A DNA stretch of 21,537 nt from JBCBKP01 sp038521625 (lineage in GTDB: Bacteria; Planctomycetota; Phycisphaerae; Phycisphaerales; UBA1924), in contig JBCBKP010000042.1 in assembly GCA_038521625.1 (NCBI GenBank), positions 1 to 21,537 on the forward strand, written 5' to 3'. The translations under genes were made by a program, and so were the position numbers. The notes under the pieces were generated by a model, which had not been told where the DNA came from, ran no database searches, and was given only the letters and a program-made list of their open reading frames with translations. Shown here piece by piece: positions 8,818 to 16,379 of this stretch. Within the stretch, counting starts at the first letter, position 1; each line of letters starts with the position of its first letter.

Positions 8818-9468
8818 ATGCCCGACGCCCGAGCCACCTTCGCGACGCTCCTCATGCTTGTCCTCGGCGTCTCCGCGCCGGCCATGATCTCCACCGACTC
8901 TGCCGCCGCTGTGCCGCCGCAGCCGAAGCCGATCCCGACCCGCTGGGAGTTCGACATCCGCGTCGTCCAGCCCATGGAGGTCGCGATCGTCGATTCGCCC
9001 CGAACGGGACCCAAGCCGTACTTCTTCCTGACCTATCAGGTGACCAATTACTCTGATCGCGATCGTCCCCTCGCGCCATTCTGGGAGCTCGCGACCGACA
9101 GCGGCGAGGTCCGCCGGTCCGGCCACGGCGTGCCGCCCGAGGTCACCCGGACGCTGCTCGAGCGCGCCCACCCGCTCGCAGAGGACCAGCTCGCCGTCAT
9201 CGGGACGCTCAACCGGGGTCTCGAGAACAGCCGCTTCGGGATCGTCATCTGGCCCGCCGAGGACCTCGACGCGGACGAGGTCAACGTCTTCGCCGCGGGC
9301 TTCTCGGGCGAGAACACGGTCTACGAAACCGTGGACCCTGAAACCGGTGATCTGATTCGCCACATTCTCCGCAAGACCAAGATGATCCGCTATCGGACGC
9401 CCGGCGATGTCCTAGGGTTCGTCAATCGCCGGCTGCCGGTCGCCGAGGAACTCTGGGTGATGCGCTGA
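8818..9468 (+). CDS. Secreted protein of unknown function
   Basis: 216 residues. The ATG at 8818 is preceded by AAGGA with 8-base spacing, favoured over longer in-frame starts that run into the upstream intergenic region. The N terminus has a signal-peptide pattern: hydrophobic core FATLLMLVLGVSAPAMI, then small residues (TDSAAAVPP) and a Pro-rich segment. The mature part has WEFDIRVVQPMEVAIVD, a probable beta strand pair, and FFLTYQVTNYSDRDRPLAPFWELATDSG (about 69-95), which reads like an immunoglobulin-like strand set discussing ligand or domain packing. I do not recognise the family. It lies 100 bases upstream of rpmA on the same strand and is divergent from the acetyltransferase gene. Confidence 0.75.
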   Translation: MPDARATFATLLMLVLGVSAPAMISTDSAAAVPPQPKPIPTRWEFDIRVVQPMEVAIVDSPRTGPKPYFFLTYQVTNYSDRDRPLAPFWELATDSGEVRRSGHGVPPEVTRTLLERAHPLAEDQLAVIGTLNRGLENSRFGIVIWPAEDLDADEVNVFAAGFSGENTVYETVDPETGDLIRHILRKTKMIRYRTPGDVLGFVNRRLPVAEELWVMR

Positions 9469-9568
9469 GCGACCTCCCGGGACGCTGGCCGCAGGCAGGC
9501 CTGGTCGCCTAAACTCTCCGCCCGCGATCGCGCGGGGACCGCACGAACGACTGACAGGAGCGATCGAC

Positions 9569-9892
9569 ATGGCCCACAAGAAAGGCCAGGGCTCGACCAA
9601 GAACGGCCGCGACAGCAACCCGCAGTACCGCGGGATCAAGCTCTACGGCGGTGAGTTCGCCAAGCCGGGCAGCGTCATCGTGCGTCAGTGCGGGACGAAG
9701 TTCTACCCGGGCTTCCAGGTCCAGCAGGGCAAGGACGACACGCTCTTCGCGGTCGGCACCGGCCGCGTCGTCTACCTGAACAACACCGTGCATATCGACC
9801 CGGTCGAGGAGGACGCGCTCCGCCCGCTGAACCTCCGCCGCTACCGCGAAGAGCAGTCTAAGAAGCAGGCCGCTCGCGCCGTTAACAACTGA
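9569..9892 (+). CDS. rpmA: Large-subunit ribosomal protein bL27
   Basis: 107 residues. bL27 reaches the peptidyl-transferase centre with its N-terminal tail. The sequence starts MAHKKGQGSTKNGRDS directly, so no N-terminal cleavage peptide of the Firmicutes kind is present. IVRQCGTKFYPGFQVQQGKDDTLFA (37-61) is the diagnostic core. The C-terminal tail is about 20 residues longer than in E. coli and is basic. ACAGGAG lies 8 bases before the ATG. The usual partner rplU (bL21) and the GTPase gene obg are not adjacent, so the common rplU-rpmA-obg order is broken here. Confidence 0.97.
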   Translation: MAHKKGQGSTKNGRDSNPQYRGIKLYGGEFAKPGSVIVRQCGTKFYPGFQVQQGKDDTLFAVGTGRVVYLNNTVHIDPVEEDALRPLNLRRYREEQSKKQAARAVNN

Positions 9893-9919
9893 GAAGCGTC
9901 GCCCGATCCCCGGGCCGGT

Positions 9920-10804
9920 TCAGCCGGCGATCGCGCCGCGAATCGAGGCCAATTCACCCAGGAGCTTCGGCACATCGCCGAGGGGCATCTGCGTCGCGGC
10001 GTCGCTGACCGCCGACGACGGCTCGGGGTGCGCCTCGATGAACACCGCCGGAACGCCCGCCGCGACCGCCGCGCGAGCCAGCAGCGGCCCGCGTTCCGGT
10101 CGTCCACCGGTCTGCTCGCCCGAGCCAGGCAGCTGCGTCGAGTGCGTCACGTCGAAGCAGACCGGCGGGCTGGTCTCACGTCCGAACGCCCGGCAGTCCA
10201 GCTCCATGAGATCGCCGAGTCCGACGAAATCGTTCACCAGCCGGTGATAGCCGAAGAACGTGCCACGCTCGATCAGCATCAAGTTCGCGCACCCCGACTC
10301 TTGCAGCTTGCGGACCGGGCCGCCCATCTCGCGGGGCGAGAGGAACTGCCCCTTCTTCACGCTCACGCCCCGCCCGCGCGACTCCGCGGCCTCGCCGGCC
10401 GCGATCAGCAGATCGGTCTGCCGGCACAGAAACGCGGGGATCTGCAGCAGATCGACCGATTCGGCGACCAGGCCCGCCTGCGCCGGCTCGTGCAGGTCGG
10501 TCGTCACCGGCACGCCGAGCCGCTCGCCGATCTCCGACAGCCAGCCGAGCCCGAGCTCGAGGCCCGGGCCGCGCGCCGACGCGACCGAAGAGCGGTTCGC
10601 CTTGTCGAAGCTCGCTTTGAAAACGTACGCGATCCCGACCGCGCGGCAGGCGTCGCGCAGCGTCGTGCCGATCTCGAGCCCGAGCTCCATCGATTCGAGC
10701 GTGCACGGCCCCCCGATCAGGCAGAGCGGCGAGTCGGCGCCGATCTCGACGGCGCGATCGCCGGAGCCGACGCGACAAGTCCCGGGTGTGATTGGGCTGA
10801 TCAT
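9920..10804 (-). CDS. kdsA: 3-deoxy-8-phosphooctulonate synthase
   Basis: 294 residues. Condenses arabinose 5-phosphate with phosphoenolpyruvate to Kdo 8-phosphate, the committed step to Kdo in lipopolysaccharide; cytoplasmic. Motifs: LIGGPCTLES (29-38), FKASFDKANRSS (62-73), TDLHEP (102-107), QIPAFLCRQTDLL (121-133), KKGQFLSPREM (150-160), ERGTFFGY (179-186), DVTHSTQLPG (218-227) and IEAHPEP (256-262). C34 occupies the position that is Cys in the metal-dependent class and Asn in the E. coli class, so the enzyme is predicted to need a divalent metal. The ATG at 10804 was chosen over a frame reaching 10897, which would run into the divergent ABC gene. Convergent with rpmA, 27 bases apart. Confidence 0.95.
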   Translation of the reverse strand: MISPITPGTCRVGSGDRAVEIGADSPLCLIGGPCTLESMELGLEIGTTLRDACRAVGIAYVFKASFDKANRSSVASARGPGLELGLGWLSEIGERLGVPVTTDLHEPAQAGLVAESVDLLQIPAFLCRQTDLLIAAGEAAESRGRGVSVKKGQFLSPREMGGPVRKLQESGCANLMLIERGTFFGYHRLVNDFVGLGDLMELDCRAFGRETSPPVCFDVTHSTQLPGSGEQTGGRPERGPLLARAAVAAGVPAVFIEAHPEPSSAVSDAATQMPLGDVPKLLGELASIRGAIAG

Positions 10805-10857
10805 CGCGTGACGGTAGCGGCGGGAAGCGAGTCCCGCGGCGCTGCTAGGCTCCCGCG

Positions 10858-11721
10858 ATGCTGACCCTCGACGGCGTCCGCAAGTCCTTCGGCACAATCA
10901 CGGCGGTGGACCGCCTGTCGCTGCGCGTCGAGCCGGGCGAGGTCCTCGGCCTGCTCGGGCCCAACGGCGCCGGGAAGACCACGGCGATCGGCCTCGCCAC
11001 CGGCATGCTCGACCCGGACGAGGGCAGCGTGGATATCGCCGGGCGCGGCTCGCCGTCGCAGCGCGAGGTTCGCGCCCACCTCGGGCTGGCGACCCAGTCG
11101 ATCACCGTCTTCGATCGCCTCACGGCACGCGAGAACCTGGTCTTTTTCGCGAAGATCCAGGGATCGAACGGGCGCGACGCGGCGAGCCGGGCCGACGCGA
11201 TGCTGCGCCACGTCGGGCTATCTGATCGCGCGGGCTCGCGCGTCGAGGGGTTTTCCGGCGGCATGAAGCGCCGGCTCAACTTCGCGGCCGCCATCATCCA
11301 CGACCCGCCGCTCGTGCTGCTCGACGAGCCGACGGCCGGCGTCGACCCGCACTCGCGGAACGCGATCTTCGATCTCGTGCAGACGCTCAAGAACGAAGGC
11401 AAGGCGGTCGTCTATACAACGCATTACATGGAGGAGGCCCAGCGGCTCTGCGACCGCGTCGCGATCATCGATCGCGGCAGGCTGCTCGCCGAGGGCACGC
11501 CCGACGGCCTGATCGGCCACCACGGCGGCCGGGCCGTCGTGACGATCGAGAGATCGGCGGGCAACGAGCGGGTGGAGACCGACGACCCGCTCGGCGTGGT
11601 CTCGAGCCTCGAACTCGCGGGGCCGGGCGACGGTCACGACGTCCTCGGGCTGCGGATCGATCGTCCGGACCTCGAGTCCGTCTTCCTCTCACTGACCGGC
11701 AGGAGGCTGCGCGACGACTAA
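10858..11721 (+). CDS. ABC-2 type transporter ATP-binding protein
   Basis: 287 residues. ATP-hydrolysing subunit of an exporter. Walker A GPNGAGKTT (34-42), Q-loop Q80, signature FSGGMKRRL (132-140, Met in place of the usual Gln, common in this subfamily), Walker B LVLLDEP (152-158), D-loop AGVD and switch histidine H189 in TTHYMEEA. The C-terminal 70 residues form the regulatory tail seen in NatA/CcmA-like subunits. The ATG at 10858 is 53 bases from the divergent kdsA start. The permease gene follows after 15 bases. The substrate cannot be read from the sequence; ABC-2 pairs of this type export ions, drugs, lipids or glycans. Confidence 0.92.
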   Translation: MLTLDGVRKSFGTITAVDRLSLRVEPGEVLGLLGPNGAGKTTAIGLATGMLDPDEGSVDIAGRGSPSQREVRAHLGLATQSITVFDRLTARENLVFFAKIQGSNGRDAASRADAMLRHVGLSDRAGSRVEGFSGGMKRRLNFAAAIIHDPPLVLLDEPTAGVDPHSRNAIFDLVQTLKNEGKAVVYTTHYMEEAQRLCDRVAIIDRGRLLAEGTPDGLIGHHGGRAVVTIERSAGNERVETDDPLGVVSSLELAGPGDGHDVLGLRIDRPDLESVFLSLTGRRLRDD

Positions 11722-11736
11722 GCTCGCCCCCGAGAT

Positions 11737-13029
11737 ATGCGCACGATCTTCACACTCGCGAAGAAAGACCTGCTCCTGCTCGTTCGCGAGCCCGCGGCGC
11801 TGTTCTTCATCCTCGCCTTCCCGGTGCTCTTCGGACTGCTGTTCGGCTTCATCTTCCAGGGGACCGGGGGCGGCGATTCGCAGATCAGGATCGCCGTCGT
11901 CGACCAGGACCAGACCGAGCTCTCCGCCGGCTTCGTCGAGCAACTCGAATCCGACGGCCGCCTGCTGATCGACGAGAGCTTCGAGTCCCTCGAACTCGCC
12001 CGAGAGGCCGTCCGCCAGCGTCAGGTCGTCGCCGTCGTCGTGATCGAGCCCGGCTTCGCCGATTCGGTCGAGGGCATCATGCTCGGTTCGGGGGGCGCGC
12101 AGATCGGCGGGTTCGTCGACGAGGCACGCATGGCCGAGGCCGGCATCGTCGAGGGGATCGTCACCGCCGAGGCGTTCGAGTTCGTGATGGGCCGCTTCGC
12201 CGATCCCGATGCGCTCCGGGCCAGCCTCGGCCGCGGGGAGACTCTTCTCGAAGACGAGACCGGGCTTCAGGCGGCGCTGCTCCGCCAGATGATCACGACC
12301 GGTCGCTCGCTGATCGACGCATCGGACGGCGACGGCGAGGAAGCCAGCGGGCCGTTCGCGGGCGGCGGCTTCCAGCCGGTCTCGGTCGGGCTCGAACCGG
12401 TGACGGCACAAGCCGAGTCCGGGCCCCGATCCAGCTTCGAACTCACGTTCCCGCAGGCCTCGGCGTGGGCGCTGCTCGGCTGCGCGACCGGGTTTGGCGT
12501 CTCCATCGCCGGCGACCGAGAGAAGGGCATCATGCGACGCCTGCTCGTCGCGCCGGTTTCGGGATGGGAGGTGCTGGGGGGCAAGGCCCTCGCCTGCTTC
12601 GTCAGCTGCCTCGCCGTGCTCGTCTTCATCCAGATCATCGGCATGCTCTTTCTCGGGGTCCGGATCGATCGGCCGCTCATGCTCGTCGCCGCCCTGCCGG
12701 CGATCGCGTTCGCGTTCGTCGGGCTGACGATCGGGCTGGCCGCGACCGCGAAGAGCGAGGTCGTCAGCGACGGGTTCATCCGGGCCGTGCTGCTCGTCAT
12801 GGCGCTGGTTGGCGGGGCCGGCGTCCCGCTCGCGTTCATCGACTACCCGGTGAAGTACCTCAGCCACGTGAGCCCGTTCAGCTGGGCGATCCTCGCGCTC
12901 GAGGGCGCCTCGTTCCGGGCGTTCGGCTGGGAAGAGGCGGCCCTCCCGCTCGGGATCCTGCTCGCCATCGGGGTCGCCGGCTTCACGTTCGCGGCCGTGG
13001 TGGCCCGCGGCTGGCGCGGCTCGGCGTAA
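11737..13029 (+). CDS. ABC-2 type transporter permease
   Basis: 430 residues. Membrane partner of the preceding ATPase. One N-terminal transmembrane helix (AALFFILAFPVLFGLLFGFIF, about 20-41), then a large soluble, presumably external, domain (42-245) opening with the strand QIRIAVVDQDQTELS, and a C-terminal bundle of about five helices (245-425) containing GDREKGIMRRLLVAPVSGWEVLGGK, the cytoplasmic coupling loop typical of ABC-2 permeases (YhgE/NatB/LnrMN-like topology). It starts 15 bases after the ATPase stop, so the two form an operon. The Asp/Glu-rich external domain has an unusual low-complexity piece near 190-215 (SDGDGEEAS). A 16-base palindrome lies just past the stop. Confidence 0.9.
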   Translation: MRTIFTLAKKDLLLLVREPAALFFILAFPVLFGLLFGFIFQGTGGGDSQIRIAVVDQDQTELSAGFVEQLESDGRLLIDESFESLELAREAVRQRQVVAVVVIEPGFADSVEGIMLGSGGAQIGGFVDEARMAEAGIVEGIVTAEAFEFVMGRFADPDALRASLGRGETLLEDETGLQAALLRQMITTGRSLIDASDGDGEEASGPFAGGGFQPVSVGLEPVTAQAESGPRSSFELTFPQASAWALLGCATGFGVSIAGDREKGIMRRLLVAPVSGWEVLGGKALACFVSCLAVLVFIQIIGMLFLGVRIDRPLMLVAALPAIAFAFVGLTIGLAATAKSEVVSDGFIRAVLLVMALVGGAGVPLAFIDYPVKYLSHVSPFSWAILALEGASFRAFGWEEAALPLGILLAIGVAGFTFAAVVARGWRGSA

Positions 13030-13035
13030 GCTGAG

Positions 13036-13051
13036 CTGGGGATATCCCCAG
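13036..13051. repeat. 16-bp perfect palindrome after the ABC permease
   Basis: CTGGGGATATCCCCAG, seven bases past the permease stop. It could be a protein-binding site or a stem in the 3' untranslated RNA. There is no T-run on either side, so it is not a classical intrinsic terminator. Confidence 0.6.
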
Positions 13052-13097
13052 TCCAGGGTTGTGCTGACACAAACTTCGGGATTGGGTCTGAAAGCGC

Positions 13098-13127
13098 TTG
13101 CAGAGCAGCGGTTGGTCCGGTTATCCT
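13098..13127 (+). promoter_or_regulatory. Possible promoter upstream of structured-RNA/tRNA-Val region
   Basis: TTGCAG (13098-13103), 18-base spacer, TATCCT (13122-13127). The -35 is embedded in TGAAAGCGCTTGCA (13089-13102), which resembles LacI-family/cre-type operators and matches 13 of 16 bases of a sequence in front of the prepilin gene (19641-19656) that is followed by TATCGT at nearly the same spacing. The predicted start is near 13134, in front of the hairpin-rich stretch and about 150 bases before tRNA-Val. Confidence 0.4.
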
Positions 13128-13133
13128 CGACTT

Positions 13134-13258
13134 GCCTGTCTTTCTCACTCCTCCAGGGATCGCCGGAGGCGCGGGCGACGTGTTCCAGCGTCGCTCTCAC
13201 CGAGCAGCCGTTACTCTCTCGCCTCACCCCAGTCTTCGGACCGGGACGGCGATCCCGT
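13134..13258 (+). ncRNA. Candidate structured RNA or structured leader of tRNA-Val
   Basis: No gene is seen here, but pairing is unusually well nested. P1 is 13156-13164 with 13248-13256 (9 bp, GGGATCGCC/GGCGATCCC). Inside it P2 is 13166-13171 with 13220-13225 (GAGGCG/CGCCTC) enclosing P3, 13173-13180 with 13189-13196 (8 bp, one G-U, 8-base loop). P4 is 13229-13244 with a C(UUCG)G tetraloop and one A-C mismatch. I do not recognise it as SRP RNA, RNase P RNA, tmRNA or 6S RNA. It may be processed from a tRNA precursor. GC-rich DNA yields such stems by chance fairly often, so this is a hypothesis. Confidence 0.3.
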
Positions 13259-13281
13259 GCACGCACCTCACGGATCCGCCC

Positions 13282-13355
13282 GGGCGGGTAGCTCAGCCGG
13301 CTAGAGCGCTCGCGTTACATGCGAGAGGTCCGGGGTTCGAGTCCCCGCCTGCCCA
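13282..13355 (+). tRNA. tRNA-Val (anticodon UAC)
   Basis: Complete cloverleaf of 74 bases: acceptor GGGCGGG (13282-13288) with CCTGCCC (13348-13354, one G-U), D-arm GCTC/GAGC (13291-13307), anticodon stem CTCGC/GCGAG with loop GTTACAT (13314-13320) giving anticodon TAC, T-arm CGGGG/CCCCG (13331-13347) with loop TTCGAGT, discriminator A. The 3' CCA is not encoded, so it must be added enzymatically. It decodes GUA and, by wobble, other Val codons. A short hairpin follows at 13361-13379. Confidence 0.96.
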
Positions 13356-13496
13356 TTTCTTCCGGATTGCCGATCCGGGCCACCCGTTCCGACTCAGGCC
13401 CGCTTGACGAGAGCCGGGATCGGAGCGTGACTCCGGCCGCACCCCGTGGTACCTTTGTCAAGGGCTTTAGCTGTTGCTGGCCCGGAGGGCTCGCCC

Positions 13497-14894
13497 ATGG
13501 TTCAGCGCATCGCGACTCTGCTCGTTCTCGCGCTCGCGGGGCCGGCAGTCGCGCGAGGCAAAGGGTTCGAGCCGCTGAACTTCGTCGTGATCATCAGCGA
13601 CGACGCGGGCTTCGCGGACTTTGGCTTCAACCGCGTCGAGGACGTCGACCCGCTCGCGACCCCGCGGATCGATTCGATCGCCCAGAGCGGTGCCTGGTTC
13701 TCGACCGGATACGTGACCGCGTCGGTCTGCAGCCCGTCGCGCGCCGGGCTGATCACGGGCCGCTATCAGCAGCGGTTCGGGCACGAGTGCAACCTGAACG
13801 GCCAAGCCGAGCGGGCCGGGCTCGGGATGTCCCGCGACGAAGAGACAGTCGCCGACCTGCTCCGGCGGGCCGGGTACCGGACGGGGCTCATCGGCAAGTG
13901 GCACCTCGGGAGCGCTCCGGGCCTCCGCCCGCTCGACCGCGGGTTCGACGAGTTCATGGGGCTCTGGCAGGGCTCGCGGTCGTACTTCAAGGAGGCCGAC
14001 TCGCGACGCCCGCTCCGGGTCGGTGGACGCGTGATCGAGGAGCCGGACGACCTCTACCTGACAACCTGGATGGGCGATCGCGCGGTCGACTTCATCGCGG
14101 CTCATCGGGACGAGCCGTTCTTTCTCTATCTGTCCCACACCGCGCCGCACACGCCGATGGAGGCGCTCGAGGACGACCTCGAGGCCGCGCGGTCCGAGCT
14201 CGGGGCCTCCGCGCCCGACCGCCGCGTGACGTACGCCGCGATGATGCGATCGCTCGACCGCTCGGTGGGGCGCGTGCTCGACGCGATCGACGACGCCGGT
14301 CTCCGCGATCGGACCGTCGTGTTCTTCATCAACGACAACGGCGGCGCGACGAACAACGGCAGCGAGAACGGGCCGCTCCGCGGCATGAAGGGCTCGAAGT
14401 GGGAGGGCGGGGTGCGCGTCCCCTACGCCGTCCGCTGGCCCGGGATGGCCGCCCCCGGCCGACGTGTCGACGGTCTCGTGAGTTCGCTCGATATCGCGGC
14501 GACGATCGCCGCGCACGCCGGGATCGAGCCGAAGCACCCGCTCGACGGCGAGGACCTGCGTCCGATCCTGATCGGGGAGCGCGATCGGCCGGAGCGTGAG
14601 GCGCTGTTCTGGCGACGCAGCGTCGCGGCGGCGGTCCGCACGGATCGTTGGAAGCTGATCCGCAGCGAGGGCAACCCGACGCTGCTGTTCGATCTGACCG
14701 CCGACGAGGGCGAGCGGATCGATCTGTCGGCGTCGCACCCCGATGTTCTCGCCGGGCTGATCTCGATGCTCTCTTCCTGGGAGTCGGAGATGATCGACCC
14801 GCTCTGGCGGGAGGGCGAGCGCTGGGAGCGCAACCAGCGACGCAAGCACCGACTCGAGGTTCTCGGCCGCGAGGCGGAGCGGAGGTTCCCTTGA
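13497..14894 (+). CDS. Secreted type I (formylglycine) sulfatase
   Basis: 465 residues. Hydrolyses sulfate esters, probably on a polysaccharide outside the cytoplasm. The N terminus has a signal peptide (MVQRIATLLVLALAGPAVARG). The signature CSPSR (78-82) carries C78, which becomes formylglycine. Metal and active-site motifs: ISDDAGFADFG (33-43; D35/D36), GKWHLG (133-138), HTAPHTP (214-220), INDNGG (278-283; D280/N281) and KGSKWEGG (298-305; K301). Length is normal. The ATG at 13497 was chosen over one 17 codons earlier because GGAGG lies 9 bases before it and the signal peptide then starts properly. Its stop overlaps the galactokinase start. An activating enzyme (FGE or anSME) is required and is not in the window. 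Confidence 0.93.
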   Translation: MVQRIATLLVLALAGPAVARGKGFEPLNFVVIISDDAGFADFGFNRVEDVDPLATPRIDSIAQSGAWFSTGYVTASVCSPSRAGLITGRYQQRFGHECNLNGQAERAGLGMSRDEETVADLLRRAGYRTGLIGKWHLGSAPGLRPLDRGFDEFMGLWQGSRSYFKEADSRRPLRVGGRVIEEPDDLYLTTWMGDRAVDFIAAHRDEPFFLYLSHTAPHTPMEALEDDLEAARSELGASAPDRRVTYAAMMRSLDRSVGRVLDAIDDAGLRDRTVVFFINDNGGATNNGSENGPLRGMKGSKWEGGVRVPYAVRWPGMAAPGRRVDGLVSSLDIAATIAAHAGIEPKHPLDGEDLRPILIGERDRPEREALFWRRSVAAAVRTDRWKLIRSEGNPTLLFDLTADEGERIDLSASHPDVLAGLISMLSSWESEMIDPLWREGERWERNQRRKHRLEVLGREAERRFP

Positions 14895-16198
14895 CCACGA
14901 CACTCTCTCAGTTCGGTGCGCCGCACTCGATCGCGCAGCCGCTCGACGTGCTCAATCGGTACGCCGGCGCCGAGGGCCCGACGGGGCGTTCCCCGGCCGG
15001 TCTCGATCTCGCGGCCCAGGCGGCCTCGGCGTTCGCCGATCGCTTCGGCGAGCCGCCGCGGGTGATGGCGGTCGCGCCGGGTCGCGTCAACCTGATCGGG
15101 GAGCACACCGACTACAACGACGGCTTCGTTCTCCCGATGGCGATCAACCGGTTCACCGCCGTTGCGCTCTCGCCCCGCCCGGAGCACGAGGCCGAGGTCG
15201 TGTTCACGTCGATCGAAGGCCGGCCGCTGCGGAGCTTCCGGCTCGCGCGCCCCTTCGTCTCGACCGGTCATCCGCCGAGCGACTACGCCTCCGCAGTCTG
15301 GGGCCGCGTCGCCGAGATGCTCGAGGGCACCGGCGGCCCCGCGCTGCCCGGCTTCCGCGCCGCGGTGGTCAGCGACGTGCCGATCGGCGGCGGGCTGTCG
15401 AGCTCGGCGGCCCTCGAGGTCTCGACCGCGGCCGCGATGCTCGCGGCGATGGGCGTCGACGACACCGACCCGGTCGAGATCGCGATGCTCTGCCAGCGGG
15501 CCGAGCACGACGTCGGCGTGCCGTGCGGCATCATGGACCAGCTCGCGTCGGCCTGCGGGATCGAGCACCGGGCGCTGCGCATCGACTGCCGCGATCGCTC
15601 GGTGACGCCGGCCGATCTCGGCGATCGCGTCGAGATCGTGGTGAGCGACTCCAAGGTGCGGCACTCGCTCGCGGACGGCGAGTACGCGAAGCGCAAGGCC
15701 TCCTGCGCCGAGGCGGTCGAGGCGCACAACCGGCTGCTGCGGGACGAGAACCAGCGGATCGCGGCGCTCCGGGACGTCGCGGTCGCCGAGATCGATCGGA
15801 TCGCGGGGCGCGCGGATGAGGTCGTGCTCCGTCGCTCGCGCCACGTCGTGACCGAGAACCAGCGGGTGATCGAGGCCTGCGACGCCCTCGCGGACCGCAA
15901 CTATCAGCGGGCCGGCGTCCTGATGGTGAAGAGCCACGTGAGCCTGCGCGACGACTACGAGGTCTCCTGCGCCGAGCTCGACGCGCTGGTGCGGGACGCG
16001 CTCGATGTCGAGGGTGTCTACGGCTCACGCATGACCGGCGGCGGCTTCGGCGGCTGCACCGTCTCGCTCATCGAACGCGGTCGTGGCGATCGGCTGATCA
16101 CGCACCTGCGGGAGCGGGCGGCGCGGGACGGGCGGCCCGAGCCGGCGTGCTTCGTCGTGCAGCCCAGCGACGGCGTCTGGTCCGTCCGCTACGCCTGA
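14891..16198 (+). CDS. galK: Galactokinase
   Basis: 435 residues. Phosphorylates galactose to galactose 1-phosphate, the entry to the Leloir pathway; cytoplasmic GHMP kinase. Motifs: GRVNLIGEHTDY (64-75), FVLPMAI (79-85), GGGLSSSAAL (166-175) ATP loop, D216 in GIMDQ as catalytic base, and TGGGFGGC (382-389). The start is TTG at 14891, overlapping the sulfatase stop as TTGA, with GGAGG five bases upstream; the first in-frame ATG (residue 59) would cut into the fold. About 40 residues are added at the N terminus relative to E. coli GalK (382). The overlap suggests that sulfatase and kinase are made together to handle sulfated galactose-containing glycans. Confidence 0.94.
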   Translation: MTTTLSQFGAPHSIAQPLDVLNRYAGAEGPTGRSPAGLDLAAQAASAFADRFGEPPRVMAVAPGRVNLIGEHTDYNDGFVLPMAINRFTAVALSPRPEHEAEVVFTSIEGRPLRSFRLARPFVSTGHPPSDYASAVWGRVAEMLEGTGGPALPGFRAAVVSDVPIGGGLSSSAALEVSTAAAMLAAMGVDDTDPVEIAMLCQRAEHDVGVPCGIMDQLASACGIEHRALRIDCRDRSVTPADLGDRVEIVVSDSKVRHSLADGEYAKRKASCAEAVEAHNRLLRDENQRIAALRDVAVAEIDRIAGRADEVVLRRSRHVVTENQRVIEACDALADRNYQRAGVLMVKSHVSLRDDYEVSCAELDALVRDALDVEGVYGSRMTGGGFGGCTVSLIERGRGDRLITHLRERAARDGRPEPACFVVQPSDGVWSVRYA

Positions 16199-16306
16199 GA
16201 CCGATCTTCCCGCTCCGGAACGCCCGCGCCGGCGTGCCCGCATGAGCGCGGCCTCGCCGCGCCCGAAGCCGCGCGATCGGCCTCGCCGCGCGTGCAGGCT
16301 GTCGGT

Positions 16307-16349
16307 GACAAAGAAATAGGGCCGGGGGGTCTCGCGACCCGCCGGCCCT
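16307..16349 (-). terminator. Intrinsic terminator of the LamG-like gene
   Basis: On the minus strand, 31 bases past the gene's stop, a GC-rich stem of about 13 pairs (16318-16331 with 16336-16349, one G-G mismatch, four-base loop) is followed by TATTTCTTTGT. The T-rich side lies only on the minus strand, so it serves the leftward gene. For rightward galK the same hairpin could still act as a weak stop. 16199-16306 holds no other feature that I can support. Confidence 0.85.
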
Positions 16350-16379
16350 GGGTGTGCAGAATCCGGTTGGTCGGTCGCT

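Noticed and set aside
13036..13051. Palindrome as an intrinsic terminator of the ABC operon
   Set aside because: Perfect hairpin but no T-run follows on either strand. Kept only as a palindrome.
13089..13102. Catabolite-control (CcpA cre) site
   Set aside because: The match is close, but CcpA/HPr control is a Firmicutes system. It is reported only as a cre-like or promoter-like sequence.
11689..13266. 525-residue minus-strand frame opposite the ABC permease
   Set aside because: Highly charged, repetitive antisense translation. The plus strand has a well-formed transporter.
13467..15937. Long minus-strand frames opposite sulfatase and galK (478 and 504 residues)
   Set aside because: Antisense shadows of genes with complete catalytic motifs; no recognisable domain.
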